Of a DNA stretch of 64,000 bases, positions 18,219-26,670 are shown in pieces. The stretch's first letter is position 1. Each line of letters begins with the position of its first letter. Source of the stretch: Winslowiella toletana (GTDB lineage: Bacteria; Pseudomonadota; Gammaproteobacteria; Enterobacterales; Enterobacteriaceae). A program made the translations under genes and the position numbers. The DNA is taken from the NCBI RefSeq assembly GCF_032164335.1, contig NZ_CP134152.1:3534001-3598000 (forward strand), written 5' to 3'. The notes below the pieces were generated by a model, which did no database searches, was not told the DNA's origin, and worked only from the letters and a program-made list of their open reading frames with translations.

Positions 18219-20451
18219 TATCAGGGTTAACTGCAGGGGCTAAGCTCGACAGGAGCTGCGGCATACTGATGGCATAGCCCTGCAAATAATCGACCCCGAG
18301 CTTTTTTAGCGCGGCGGCTATTTCATCTGATTCGACAAACTCAGCCACCACCTTCATTCGCTTCAGGCGGGCGACGCAGCAAATAGACTCGATAATATTA
18401 TAATCGAGGCTGCTGGTCAGAATGTTGCGCACAAAGCTGCCATCTATTTTTAGCATATCGGCCTGCACTTCCTTCAGACGGGTATAGCTGGCATAGCCGG
18501 TGCCAAAGTCATCGATTGCCACCCGACACCCCAGATAGCGCAACTGATTGATCGAGCGATTTCCCCAGCTGAAATCACTGAGCATATGCGACTCTTCTAC
18601 TTCAACGATCAGCTGCCACGGCTCCACATTGTAGGTTTTCAGCATGGTATCAATTTCACGCGCCAGGTACGGACGACACAAAGTGGAGGCAAAAAGATTA
18701 ACCGAAAAGCGTGCCGCAGGCAGCGCCTCACGATGCTGATCGATAAAGCACAGCGTATGATCAAGTACCCAGCGGTCGATCTCCCAGCTCATGCCAAACT
18801 CGTGCACCACCGGCAGGAAAACCTCCGGCTTCAGCTGATTGCCGTGTGAATCTACCATTCGCAGCAGAATTTCATGATAGTCATCGCCGCGAAGCCCCTG
18901 TATACGCTGAGCCAGTAACACAAACTTATTGTCATCCAGCGCATGTTGCACTTCATGCAACATCGACAGTTTGTCTTTTACCTTGCGCTGCACCGGCACG
19001 CCACCCTGCTGCAAATTCTCCGGCAGTCCGCTATTCAGCGACACTTCAGCCATGGCACTCAGCTCTCCCAGCAGTTCATGCAGATGGCTCACCGGCGGTC
19101 TGACGGTGCAAAAACTCAGCCCGACGCTCGGCTGCAGCGGTAAACCATCCCACGTCAGGCGATAGTTTTTTAGCCGGGTAGCAATCTCTTCGATACGGAC
19201 CAGGTGGGTAGCGCTTTCCAGTTGCAACGCCAGATCAAATCCCGGTAACTGGTAGACGTCTTCTCCCGGGCGCAGCAAAGGACGGAGATGACCTGCCAGA
19301 CAACGCTTATATTGAATGCGCAGTTGCAGACCATAGGTCCGACTTAACAGATCCAGTTCAGGTATACGCAAAAAGCACAGCGTAGACTGGGCGCGGCTCG
19401 CGAGATCGACATTAAGTGCCCGCAGATTGGGCAAGCCAATCACCGGATCGGTCAGCGCGGCGCGCCGGGATTTAAAAATAATCCGCCGTTGGCGGTTACC
19501 AATCGCCGCCATCATAAAAATAGTCAGGGTAAATACCAGCAAATTCGAGGAGATAATCGCCAGGTGCAGTAGCTGAGTCTGCATATCGACAAACTGCTCA
19601 CGAAACTGATACAGCGCCACCAGAATCAGTGACCAGCTGAGTGAGGTCATCAGATAGCCAAAGCGCATCGCGGCCCATAGCATCAGCGGCAGCAACAGCG
19701 TCAGGGTGTAATCACTGGTCAGCAGATTTTCCCGGTCAAGGCGGAAATGGGTAAGAATAGCCAGTATCACGGCCATCAGCATCGCCCAGCAGATTAATTC
19801 GCGCCAGGTCACCTCATCGGCGATTTGTCGCTTCAGGCGTCCCCATAGCAATGGGGCGAAACGGGGTCTTTTGATAATGCGAATCAACCAGTAGTAGACC
19901 TGCATCAGAGAAATACAGGAGAGTAGCAGCGACTGGTAGTTGATTAACGTTCGGATGGTAAAAGGATCCGGGGAAAAGATCCCGCTCGCTTCCGGCAGCA
20001 CGCCCAGCGTCACCACGGTTTGTAGCAGGATCAGCATCAACGTTGGCAGGAAAAATCCCAGCCAGAACAGACGAACCGGCATCATGCTGAATTCACCAAA
20101 CCCGGCACTCCAGCGGCTACGCGCATGCATGCGGTAGCCGGTCCAGCTGATGCTCATCGCGGCCAAAAAGATGATGCTGGCAATCAGCGCCTGAGCCGGT
20201 GAGATATGCAGAATAAACCGGCACAGCAATGCGATACCCACCCCTGGCAGCGCCGCCCAGTCAAATACCATCAGCATCGCGACCATCATCGCCAGCGGCA
20301 GATAAATAAGATAGACATCACCGTCGGGAAGTTGCAGACGAGCAGAGAAATGACTGGAAAACGGCATCAGGATTAACGGCAGTATCAGCGGTAATCCCCA
20401 CCAGCGAGTGCTGAACTGTTTAAAACAGAATTTTTTGCGCATATGCATCAT
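18208..20451 (-). CDS. pdeF: PdeF (YfgF), membrane c-di-GMP phosphodiesterase (MASE1-degenerate GGDEF-EAL)
   Basis: About 747 residues from the ATG cluster near 20451-20442; the frame is open to 20556 but E. coli PdeF starts about 13 residues before the shared WWGLPL. A MASE1-like membrane region has some 8-10 helices. The central GGDEF domain is degenerate (LPGFDL where GGDEF is expected) and should not make c-di-GMP. The EAL domain carries EIL for EAL, EVEES, the metal-binding DDFGTG and a terminal LQGYAIS. E. coli PdeF has the same EIL form and is active under low oxygen. It hydrolyses c-di-GMP at the inner membrane. Position after ppk-ppx matches E. coli, with tehB inserted. Confidence 0.93.
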   Translation of the reverse strand: MMHMRKKFCFKQFSTRWWGLPLILPLILMPFSSHFSARLQLPDGDVYLIYLPLAMMVAMLMVFDWAALPGVGIALLCRFILHISPAQALIASIIFLAAMSISWTGYRMHARSRWSAGFGEFSMMPVRLFWLGFFLPTLMLILLQTVVTLGVLPEASGIFSPDPFTIRTLINYQSLLLSCISLMQVYYWLIRIIKRPRFAPLLWGRLKRQIADEVTWRELICWAMLMAVILAILTHFRLDRENLLTSDYTLTLLLPLMLWAAMRFGYLMTSLSWSLILVALYQFREQFVDMQTQLLHLAIISSNLLVFTLTIFMMAAIGNRQRRIIFKSRRAALTDPVIGLPNLRALNVDLASRAQSTLCFLRIPELDLLSRTYGLQLRIQYKRCLAGHLRPLLRPGEDVYQLPGFDLALQLESATHLVRIEEIATRLKNYRLTWDGLPLQPSVGLSFCTVRPPVSHLHELLGELSAMAEVSLNSGLPENLQQGGVPVQRKVKDKLSMLHEVQHALDDNKFVLLAQRIQGLRGDDYHEILLRMVDSHGNQLKPEVFLPVVHEFGMSWEIDRWVLDHTLCFIDQHREALPAARFSVNLFASTLCRPYLAREIDTMLKTYNVEPWQLIVEVEESHMLSDFSWGNRSINQLRYLGCRVAIDDFGTGYASYTRLKEVQADMLKIDGSFVRNILTSSLDYNIIESICCVARLKRMKVVAEFVESDEIAAALKKLGVDYLQGYAISMPQLLSSLAPAVNPDINP

Positions 20452-20489
20452 CGTATATTGCAGAACCCGGCAAGCATTCCGTGCCGTTT

Positions 20490-20545
20490 TGCTGCTCTTC
20501 ATCCTGAAGAAGCCCATTGGGGCTGGCCCGCCCCCGTGACGGGAG
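20490..20545 (-). other. structured leader upstream of pdeF with competing hairpins
   Basis: Within 55 bases there are four short inverted repeats. CTTCA/TGAAG is at 20497-20509 and GCCC/GGGC at 20512-20523. GGGGC/GCCCC (20519-20523 with 20530-20534) competes with GCCC/GGGC. CCCG/CGGG at 20533-20543 competes with GCCCC. The region is GC-rich relative to its surroundings. It precedes the likely pdeF start by about 40-90 bases on the minus strand. No known RNA family was recognised. Confidence 0.45.
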
Positions 20546-20756
20546 CTACCTGACATGCAACCAGGTCATTGCCAGTTTGACATAAATCAACTCATCATCA
20601 GATAAATTTTTGTACAGCCAACCTGTTTAATTAACGGCAGGTAATCAGGTGATATTTTTGCACGGTAAGCATCCGCAGCAGATTGACCTGGCCGCTATGC
20701 TGTGCCTAAATAACTAAGTCGCTTACTTTCGTAAGCCAACCACAGGAGCCCATTGC

Positions 20757-20945
20757 GTGCACAACGCTATGACTATGAAACGACACAAAAAAACGGGGCG
20801 GATGACGCGCATCGTATTGCTGATCAGTTTTATCATTCTGCTTGGACGTTTGATTTATTCCATTCCAGGCGCGATTGACCATCATCAGCAAAAAAAAGCG
20901 ATGCCTGAAACATCGACAATCGCCACACCCGTCAATACTGAATAA
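20757..20945 (+). CDS. yfgG: YfgG, small single-pass membrane protein
   Basis: 62 residues from the GTG at 20757, preceded by AGGAG. The segment RMTRIVLLISFIILLGRLIYS matches E. coli YfgG, and the GTG start gives nearly the same N-terminal length. There is one membrane helix (about residues 18-36), a basic N terminus and a polar tail with HHQQKK. The function of the family is not established to my knowledge. A GCTTAC/GTAAGC hairpin (20722-20737) lies in the leader just before the ribosome-binding site. Confidence 0.85.
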   Translation: MHNAMTMKRHKKTGRMTRIVLLISFIILLGRLIYSIPGAIDHHQQKKAMPETSTIATPVNTE

Positions 20946-20974
20946 TGCTCTGCGTCACGTTATGATACGAGCGT

Positions 20975-21000
20975 TAAGTTGCCTTGCATGAGACAACTTA
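20975..21000 (+). terminator. hairpin between yfgG and mgtE
   Basis: TAAGTTG and CAACTTA pair around a 12-base loop, and a T-rich stretch ending in TTTTTT (21015-21020) follows after 14 bases. It could be a weak yfgG terminator or part of the mgtE leader. It does not resemble a known magnesium riboswitch. Confidence 0.4.
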
Positions 21001-21073
21001 CCCTCATTTCATACATTTTTTGTCGGCTTTAAGCCACTTTTGACGTGTTGCTCTACAGACACAAGGGATATTT

Positions 21074-22510
21074 ATGTCTGCACCTGCTTCTCACGCCCAG
21101 CAGCTGGCTGAAATTCGTAGTCGAATTCTTAACCTGCTACTTAATAATAATGATTTAGTTGATACCCTGCTTGAACGGCCGCATAACGAAACCGATCTGG
21201 AAAAGCAGACGGTCGAACAACAAACCGAGGAACTGAAGCAGTCCATCACGCTGCTGCACGCCGCTGACCTCGCCGACATTCTCGAAGCGCTTCCCGAAGA
21301 CGAACGCCAGGCATTCTGGCGTCTGATCGATAACGAGCGCCGCGGCCAGGTGCTGGTTGAAGCATCTGAAAGCGTCTGGGAAAGTCTGATTGAGGAGATG
21401 AGTGATAAAGCCATCCTGCAGGCGATTGAGCCGCTGGATATAGACGATCAGGCTTATCTCGCCAAATATCTCTCACGTGATTTAACCGGCCGCTTACTGA
21501 CCTCGCTGGAACAGAGCCAGCGTGCGCACGTGCTGAACATGATGCATTTCGACCGCGATCGCGTCGGTCGCATCATGGACTTCAATTTGCTGACGGTGCG
21601 TGCCGACATCTCGCTGGCAACCGTGCAGCGTTTTCTGCGCCGCAAGAAGTCGATGCCGGACGGTACCGATAAACTGTTTGTCACCGATAAAAACAACGTG
21701 CTGCTCGGCGAAGTGCCGCTGACCGATATTTTGTTGAATACACCGGATAAAAAAGTGTTCGAGGTGATGAATAAGCAACCGACCACTTTCCGGCTGGATG
21801 ATAAAGCAGAAGATGCAGCCGGTGCCTTCGAACGTTATAACCTGATATCAGCGGCGGTTATCGATCAGAAAGGTAAGCTGATTGGTCGTGTCACCATCGA
21901 AGATGTGGTGGATTTAGTTAACGAAGAGAGCGACAGCAATATTCGTAAGATGGGTGGCCTTAGCCCGGACGAAGATGTGTTTGCGCCAGTTAAAAAGGCG
22001 GTGCGCACCCGTTGGGCCTGGCTGGCGATCAATCTCTGCACGGCATTTGTCGCCTCACGCGTTATTGGTCTGTTTGAAGCCACTATCTCGGAGCTGGTAG
22101 CACTGGCGGCACTGATGCCGATTGTCGCCGGTATTGGCGGCAACACCGGTAACCAGACTATCACCATGATTGTGCGCGCACTGGCGCTGCATCAGGTCGA
22201 GCCGGGTAACTTCTCATTCCTGGTCATCCGTGAATTAGGTGTCGCGCTGATTAATGGCCTGTTCTGGGGCGGCATTATGGGCGTGATTACCTGGCTGATG
22301 TATGACAATCCGGCGTTGGGTGGCGTAATGATGCTGGCGATGGTGTTGAACCTTCTGCTGGCGGCGTTCATGGGCGTAATGATCCCATTAATTATGACCA
22401 AACTGAAACGCGATCCGGCAGTTGGCTCCAGCGTATTAATCACCGCGATAACCGATACCGGCGGCTTCTTTATCTTCCTCGGTCTGGCGACGGTGTTTTT
22501 ACTGCACTAA
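21074..22510 (+). CDS. mgtE: MgtE-family magnesium channel/transporter
   Basis: 478 residues. A cytosolic N domain (about 30-150, with the LHAADLADILEALP helix repeats) is followed by two CBS domains (about 155-280; ITIEDVV-like end VTIEDVVDLVNEE), a plug helix and five membrane helices (about 310-478). The pore motif GNTGNQ is present, as are the conserved PIVAGIGGN and the pore Asp region ITAITDTGGFF. MgtE gates Mg2+ influx by Mg2+ binding in the CBS/N domains. E. coli K-12 lacks mgtE at this locus. The gene is followed by a strong terminator hairpin. Confidence 0.95.
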   Translation: MSAPASHAQQLAEIRSRILNLLLNNNDLVDTLLERPHNETDLEKQTVEQQTEELKQSITLLHAADLADILEALPEDERQAFWRLIDNERRGQVLVEASESVWESLIEEMSDKAILQAIEPLDIDDQAYLAKYLSRDLTGRLLTSLEQSQRAHVLNMMHFDRDRVGRIMDFNLLTVRADISLATVQRFLRRKKSMPDGTDKLFVTDKNNVLLGEVPLTDILLNTPDKKVFEVMNKQPTTFRLDDKAEDAAGAFERYNLISAAVIDQKGKLIGRVTIEDVVDLVNEESDSNIRKMGGLSPDEDVFAPVKKAVRTRWAWLAINLCTAFVASRVIGLFEATISELVALAALMPIVAGIGGNTGNQTITMIVRALALHQVEPGNFSFLVIRELGVALINGLFWGGIMGVITWLMYDNPALGGVMMLAMVLNLLLAAFMGVMIPLIMTKLKRDPAVGSSVLITAITDTGGFFIFLGLATVFLLH

Positions 22511-22520
22511 CCTTTAGCAA

Positions 22521-22544
22521 CCCGTGGGGCAATCCCCCCACGGG
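22521..22544. terminator. hairpin after mgtE
   Basis: CCCGTGGGG and CCCCACGGG form a 9-bp stem 10 bases after the mgtE stop and just before the stop of the convergent DUF3750 gene, so it may serve both. Confidence 0.65.
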
Positions 22545-22546
22545 CT

Positions 22547-23320
22547 TCAGCTGTCCGGCTTTGCCAGATTATTATCACCAAGCTGGCCGATAAATGGTAA
22601 ACGCAGGGTCAGCGGCTTAAAGCCGACACCAAGATTGATGCCAAGCACATTCACTTCCATCCCCTCCTCACCACTGATAATCACTCCCAGCACGCCCAAC
22701 AGCGAGACTTGCAGCCCATTGCCTGACGGCGGCAATCCAACCGGATGCAGCAACGGGCGGTAATCTTTACCAATGGCGTTAGCCGGTAGATCCAGTTTCA
22801 GCCCGGGAACTTCCCGGCCGATATGGGCGAGGAAAGTGTTGCTGTTCGGTCCAGGCCAGGCATGGTAGGTATGCGGCCACGGATAACTTTTAATCGCGGC
22901 TTCAATTGCGGGTATCATCGCTTCGGCTGCCGCGCCGCGATGCTCCACCAGCAATCCTGGCTTTGCGCCATACCAGAAGCCATCCGGCGTGGCATAGTTG
23001 CGCCGCACCCGGTTATCACTGCCCCAACTGACCACTTCGTAGCGCTGATATTCGGTTTCACCGGCTTTTTTAAAAATAATCCATGGATGAACCGCGAACA
23101 GCCCTTTCCAGCCAAAAGTATGCGCGGCATAGACCTGAACAATCGCCGTACTGGCATATTGCTGCGGACTGGGGGCTATGCCGGCCGAATCACGCCGTGC
23201 CGACCACCAGTTTTCAACTTTTGCTCCTTCGTTACTGCGCATCGATTTAACCAGACTTTGGCAAAAAGAGAGCAACAGTACGCAAATAAAAACAGCACTC
23301 AGCACTTTAACTACATTCAT
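22547..23320 (-). CDS. DUF3750 family protein, membrane-anchored
   Basis: 257 residues. There is an N-terminal hydrophobic segment (about 5-22, signal anchor or signal peptide), and the rest should be periplasmic. Motifs typical of DUF3750 are visible: HPWIIFKKAGETEYQRYEVV and the WPGPNSNTF signature, followed by a Gly-rich C-terminal half. The family has no established function that I know. It is convergent with mgtE and its promoter lies in the AT-rich region shared with the malonate operon. Identification rests on motif memory. Confidence 0.75.
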   Translation of the reverse strand: MNVVKVLSAVFICVLLLSFCQSLVKSMRSNEGAKVENWWSARRDSAGIAPSPQQYASTAIVQVYAAHTFGWKGLFAVHPWIIFKKAGETEYQRYEVVSWGSDNRVRRNYATPDGFWYGAKPGLLVEHRGAAAEAMIPAIEAAIKSYPWPHTYHAWPGPNSNTFLAHIGREVPGLKLDLPANAIGKDYRPLLHPVGLPPSGNGLQVSLLGVLGVIISGEEGMEVNVLGINLGVGFKPLTLRLPFIGQLGDNNLAKPDS

Positions 23321-23840
23321 AATTCAGCTGACCTGGATAAAACCATTAAAGTAAAAATTGTCTTCGCCTGCAGTAACAACCCACCGTTTTTCACTGCCAG
23401 ATTTGTTACGGAAAATGAAGATGAAGGAGGACACGCTAAAAATACAACCATTTGATTTTAATGAATAAAATAAAACACCGATAAATCCAGGAAATAATCG
23501 ATAGTTAATAATAAATTTTTTAAATCCTATTTCCGATAAACGTTAGCCTAACGGTAAACATCATTGTCATCACAGAGTTAAAACAGAGATTTTTAATAGT
23601 ATAAGCCAGATTACGGCAGGATGTCGTTAATTAACCCTGTCAAATGATTATTTACAAACTGATAACAACAAAATCACCACAGTGCCTACACTCTATTTTC
23701 TGGCTTTGATGACTCTCAAAAAATTATTACTCTCAAGCTAACAATTGTGACTTTGCCTTAATTGAATGTCTGCCATTTAGGGAGCAGTATGAACCCAGCA
23801 TAAATGACGGAAAATGATCATCTGAATCATGAGGTTAATA
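23321..23840. promoter_or_regulatory. AT-rich control region upstream of the malonate decarboxylase operon
   Basis: This 520-base region has no substantial gene and is clearly more AT-rich than its flanks (notably 23440-23540). It holds a 13-bp palindrome, CGTTAGCCTAACG at 23541-23553, of the type bound by dimeric regulators. It also holds two tiny reading frames just before mdcA (MNPA at 23789-23803 behind GGGAGC, and a 28-codon frame from 23804 to 23890 overlapping the mdcA start). It should contain the mdcA promoter and the DUF3750 gene promoter. I could not fix their -35/-10 boxes. Confidence 0.55.
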
Positions 23841-25496
23841 ATGAATGTAGTCCAAACTCCGGCACGGGAATGGAACACACGTCGCAGTGAAAAAGCGCGG
23901 CGCATGGCGTCTCTTGCCATACAGGATAAGATAATCCCGACAGATAGTCTGGTGGGAGCACTTGAAAAACTGATTGTCTCCGGCGATCGCGTGGTGCTGG
24001 AAGGCAATAACCAGAAACAGGCCGATTTTCTCTCCCGCATGCTTGCTGAGGTTAATCCAAAAAAAATCCACGATTTACATATGATTATGCCAAGCGTGGG
24101 GCGCAGTGAACACCTCGACCTGTTTGAAAAAGGCATTGCCCGTAAACTTGATTTCTCCTTCTCTGGGCCTCAGAGCCTGCGTATCTCGCAGCTGCTTCAG
24201 GACGGTCAACTGGAAATCGGATCGATCCATACCTATATCGAACTCTACTCTCGTCTGTATGTCGATCTTTGCCCGAATGTGGCGATGATAGCCGGGTTTA
24301 AAGCTGACCGAAAAGGTAATCTTTACACCGGGCCGAGTACCGAAGACACACCGGCGCTGGTCGAGGCAGCCGCCTTTCGGGATGGTATCGTTATTGCTCA
24401 GGTTAACGAACTGGTCGATGACGAGTCCGATCTGCCGCGCGTGGATATTCCGGGCTCATGGATTGATTACGTTGTGGTGGCTGATAAACCGTTCTTTATT
24501 GAGCCCCTGTTCACCCGAGACCCTCGCCTGATCAAACAAGAACATATTCTGATGGCGATGATGGCCATCAAGGGTATCTATGCTGAACATCAGGTTCAGT
24601 CACTGAATCATGGCATTGGTTTCAACACCGCCGCTATTGAGCTGCTGCTGCCAACCTATGGTGAACAGCTCGGTCTGAAAGGTAAAATCTGCAAGCACTG
24701 GACCCTTAATCCCCATCCAACCCTAATCCCGGCCATTGAGAGCGGCTGGGTCGAAAGTGTTCATTGCTTCGGCGGTGAGCTGGGGATGGAAGAGTATATC
24801 CGCGCCCGTCCGGACATTTTCTTTACCGGCTCCGATGGATCCATGCGTTCCAATCGAGCCTTCTGTCAGATGGCTGGCCAGTATGCTGTTGATATGTTCA
24901 TCGGATCCACCCTACAAATCGACGGGCTGGCAAACTCCTCCACCGTTACCCGTGGTCGTCTGTCCGGCTTCGGCGGCGCACCAAATATGGGTCATGATCC
25001 GCACGGTCGCCGTCATGCTACTCCTGCCTGGCTGGATATGATCACCGAGCCAGACCCAATGCAGCGGGGTAAGAAACTTGTCGTGCAGATGGTGGAAACC
25101 TTCCAGGCCGGTGTAAAACCAACTTTCGTTGAAAAGCTTGATGCCATTGAGGTTGCCAAATCTTCCGGTATGCCGCTGGCACCGGTGATGATTTATGGCG
25201 ATGACGTGACCCACGTGCTGACAGAGGAAGGTATTGCCTACCTTTACCGCGCTGACAGTATCGAGGAGCGCCGCGCAATGGTTGCCGCCGTTGCCGGGAT
25301 TACCGATATAGGCCTTGGCGTTGACGCCAAACGTGTGGCTGAACTTCGTCAGAGCGGTAAAGTCGCTTATCCGGAGGATATGGGTATTCGCCGCTCAGAT
25401 GCTACCCGTTCGTTGCTCGCCGCAGGAAGCGTAGCGGATCTCGTTGAATGGTCCGACGGCCTTTATAACCCGCCTGCTAAATTCCGGAGCTGGTAA
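23841..25496 (+). CDS. mdcA: MdcA, malonate decarboxylase alpha subunit
   Basis: 551 residues from the ATG at 23841, chosen over the in-frame ATG at 23829 because GAGG (23831-23834) is correctly placed only for the second. MdcA transfers the acyl-carrier protein between acetate and malonate (acetyl-S-ACP:malonate ACP transferase), the first step of the biotin-independent decarboxylase. Family segments include EWNTRRSEKARRMA at the start, GSDGSMRSNRAF and the Gly-rich GRLSGFGGAPNMGHDPHGRRH. The operon order mdcABCDEFGH is the same as in Klebsiella pneumoniae. mdcB starts on the mdcA stop codon (TAATG). Confidence 0.96.
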   Translation: MNVVQTPAREWNTRRSEKARRMASLAIQDKIIPTDSLVGALEKLIVSGDRVVLEGNNQKQADFLSRMLAEVNPKKIHDLHMIMPSVGRSEHLDLFEKGIARKLDFSFSGPQSLRISQLLQDGQLEIGSIHTYIELYSRLYVDLCPNVAMIAGFKADRKGNLYTGPSTEDTPALVEAAAFRDGIVIAQVNELVDDESDLPRVDIPGSWIDYVVVADKPFFIEPLFTRDPRLIKQEHILMAMMAIKGIYAEHQVQSLNHGIGFNTAAIELLLPTYGEQLGLKGKICKHWTLNPHPTLIPAIESGWVESVHCFGGELGMEEYIRARPDIFFTGSDGSMRSNRAFCQMAGQYAVDMFIGSTLQIDGLANSSTVTRGRLSGFGGAPNMGHDPHGRRHATPAWLDMITEPDPMQRGKKLVVQMVETFQAGVKPTFVEKLDAIEVAKSSGMPLAPVMIYGDDVTHVLTEEGIAYLYRADSIEERRAMVAAVAGITDIGLGVDAKRVAELRQSGKVAYPEDMGIRRSDATRSLLAAGSVADLVEWSDGLYNPPAKFRSW

Positions 25497-26359
25497 TGAA
25501 GCTACTGTCACAGACTCGAGTTGAGGCGCAGGCTGAGCGGCTGGCGATCCTCGCCCGCGACTGCCTGATCGACGAAGCGCGACTCAGCCCGAAGCCGGGT
25601 CTGGTGGACAGCCGGGGTAACGGTGCCCATCACGACCTGACGCTTGCTCTGATGGAGCGCTCGGCCCACAGCCTGACCGCGACATTTCAGCAATTAGCCC
25701 TGCAAAGCTGGCAGCGCCCCGCTGATATCGCCCTGCGAGAAACCATCGGCCATTTGGGCCGTCAGGGTGAACAGCAGATGATGGCTGCCACCCACGGCGT
25801 CAATACCCACCGTGGGGCGATCTGGGCACTGGGCCTGCTGGTCAGCGCAGTGGCAATGACTGGCGCAGATGCCGACGCGCATCAGGTCGCCAAAACTGCC
25901 GCCGTACTGGCTGCATTGCCGGATCGCAACGCGCCAAAGCTTTTCAGCAAAGGGTTGAAGGCCACGCATCGCTATCGGGTACCGGGTGCCCGTGAAGAAG
26001 CCCAGCAGGGGTTTCCGCACGTGATGAAGCTTGCACTCCCTCAGCTGCTACGCAGCCGTGCTAACGGCGCCAGCGAAACGGAAGCTCATCTGGACGCGTT
26101 AATGGCGATCATGACCTCGCTCAGCGATACCTGCGTGCTCTCACGCGCCGGAATGACCGGGCTGGAAGCAATGCAGAACGGGGCTCGCGCGGTACTGATA
26201 GCCGGGGGCTGTATGACAGATGAAGGCCGAAAACGGCTGGCCCATCTTGATTCGCAAATGCTGATACTCAATGCATCACCCGGTGGTGCAGCGGATTTAC
26301 TGGCTGCCACGCTGTTTCTTGACAGGGTATGCCAGCCCGCAATCCACTCTTTTATTTAG
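25496..26359 (+). CDS. mdcB: MdcB, triphosphoribosyl-dephospho-CoA synthase
   Basis: 287 residues, a CitG family protein. It makes 2'-(5''-triphosphoribosyl)-3'-dephospho-CoA from dephospho-CoA and ATP, the precursor of the MdcC prosthetic group. Conserved parts are the N-terminal LSPKPGLVDSRGNGAHHDL (the CitG signature) and TGLEAMQNGARAVLIAGG. The ATG overlaps the mdcA stop by one base and follows CCGGAG. It is cytoplasmic and works directly before MdcG. Confidence 0.95.
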   Translation: MKLLSQTRVEAQAERLAILARDCLIDEARLSPKPGLVDSRGNGAHHDLTLALMERSAHSLTATFQQLALQSWQRPADIALRETIGHLGRQGEQQMMAATHGVNTHRGAIWALGLLVSAVAMTGADADAHQVAKTAAVLAALPDRNAPKLFSKGLKATHRYRVPGAREEAQQGFPHVMKLALPQLLRSRANGASETEAHLDALMAIMTSLSDTCVLSRAGMTGLEAMQNGARAVLIAGGCMTDEGRKRLAHLDSQMLILNASPGGAADLLAATLFLDRVCQPAIHSFI

Positions 26360-26367
26360 AGGACGTT

Positions 26368-26670
26368 ATGGAATACATCACATTATCTTTCCCTGCTAAC
26401 CGCATGCTCAGCGGCAGAGCCCAGGCAGGGGTTGTTGGCTCCGGTGATATGGAAGTGCTTTTCACCGCAACCGAAGACCAAACGCTCAGCATCGATATTA
26501 CTACCTCAGTGGACAACAGCGACACGCGCTGGAACGCGCTATTTGACCGTCTGAGCCTGATCAGTGGTCTGCCTGCTGGAAAACTGGTTATCCACGATTT
26601 TGGTGCAACACCAGGCGTTGCCAGAATCCGCATCGAACAGGTTTTTGAGGAGGTGAGTGATGCGAAATGA
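26368..26670 (+). CDS. mdcC: MdcC, malonate decarboxylase acyl-carrier protein (delta subunit)
   Basis: 100 residues from the ATG at 26368 behind GAGG; an upstream in-frame start at 26329 overlaps mdcB and is not favoured. Ser25 lies in VVGSGDMEVL, matching the serine that carries the 2'-(5''-phosphoribosyl)-3'-dephospho-CoA group in K. pneumoniae MdcC. It shuttles acetyl and malonyl groups between MdcA and the MdcD/MdcE decarboxylase. It is not a typical ACP sequence. Its stop overlaps the mdcD start. Confidence 0.95.
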   Translation: MEYITLSFPANRMLSGRAQAGVVGSGDMEVLFTATEDQTLSIDITTSVDNSDTRWNALFDRLSLISGLPAGKLVIHDFGATPGVARIRIEQVFEEVSDAK

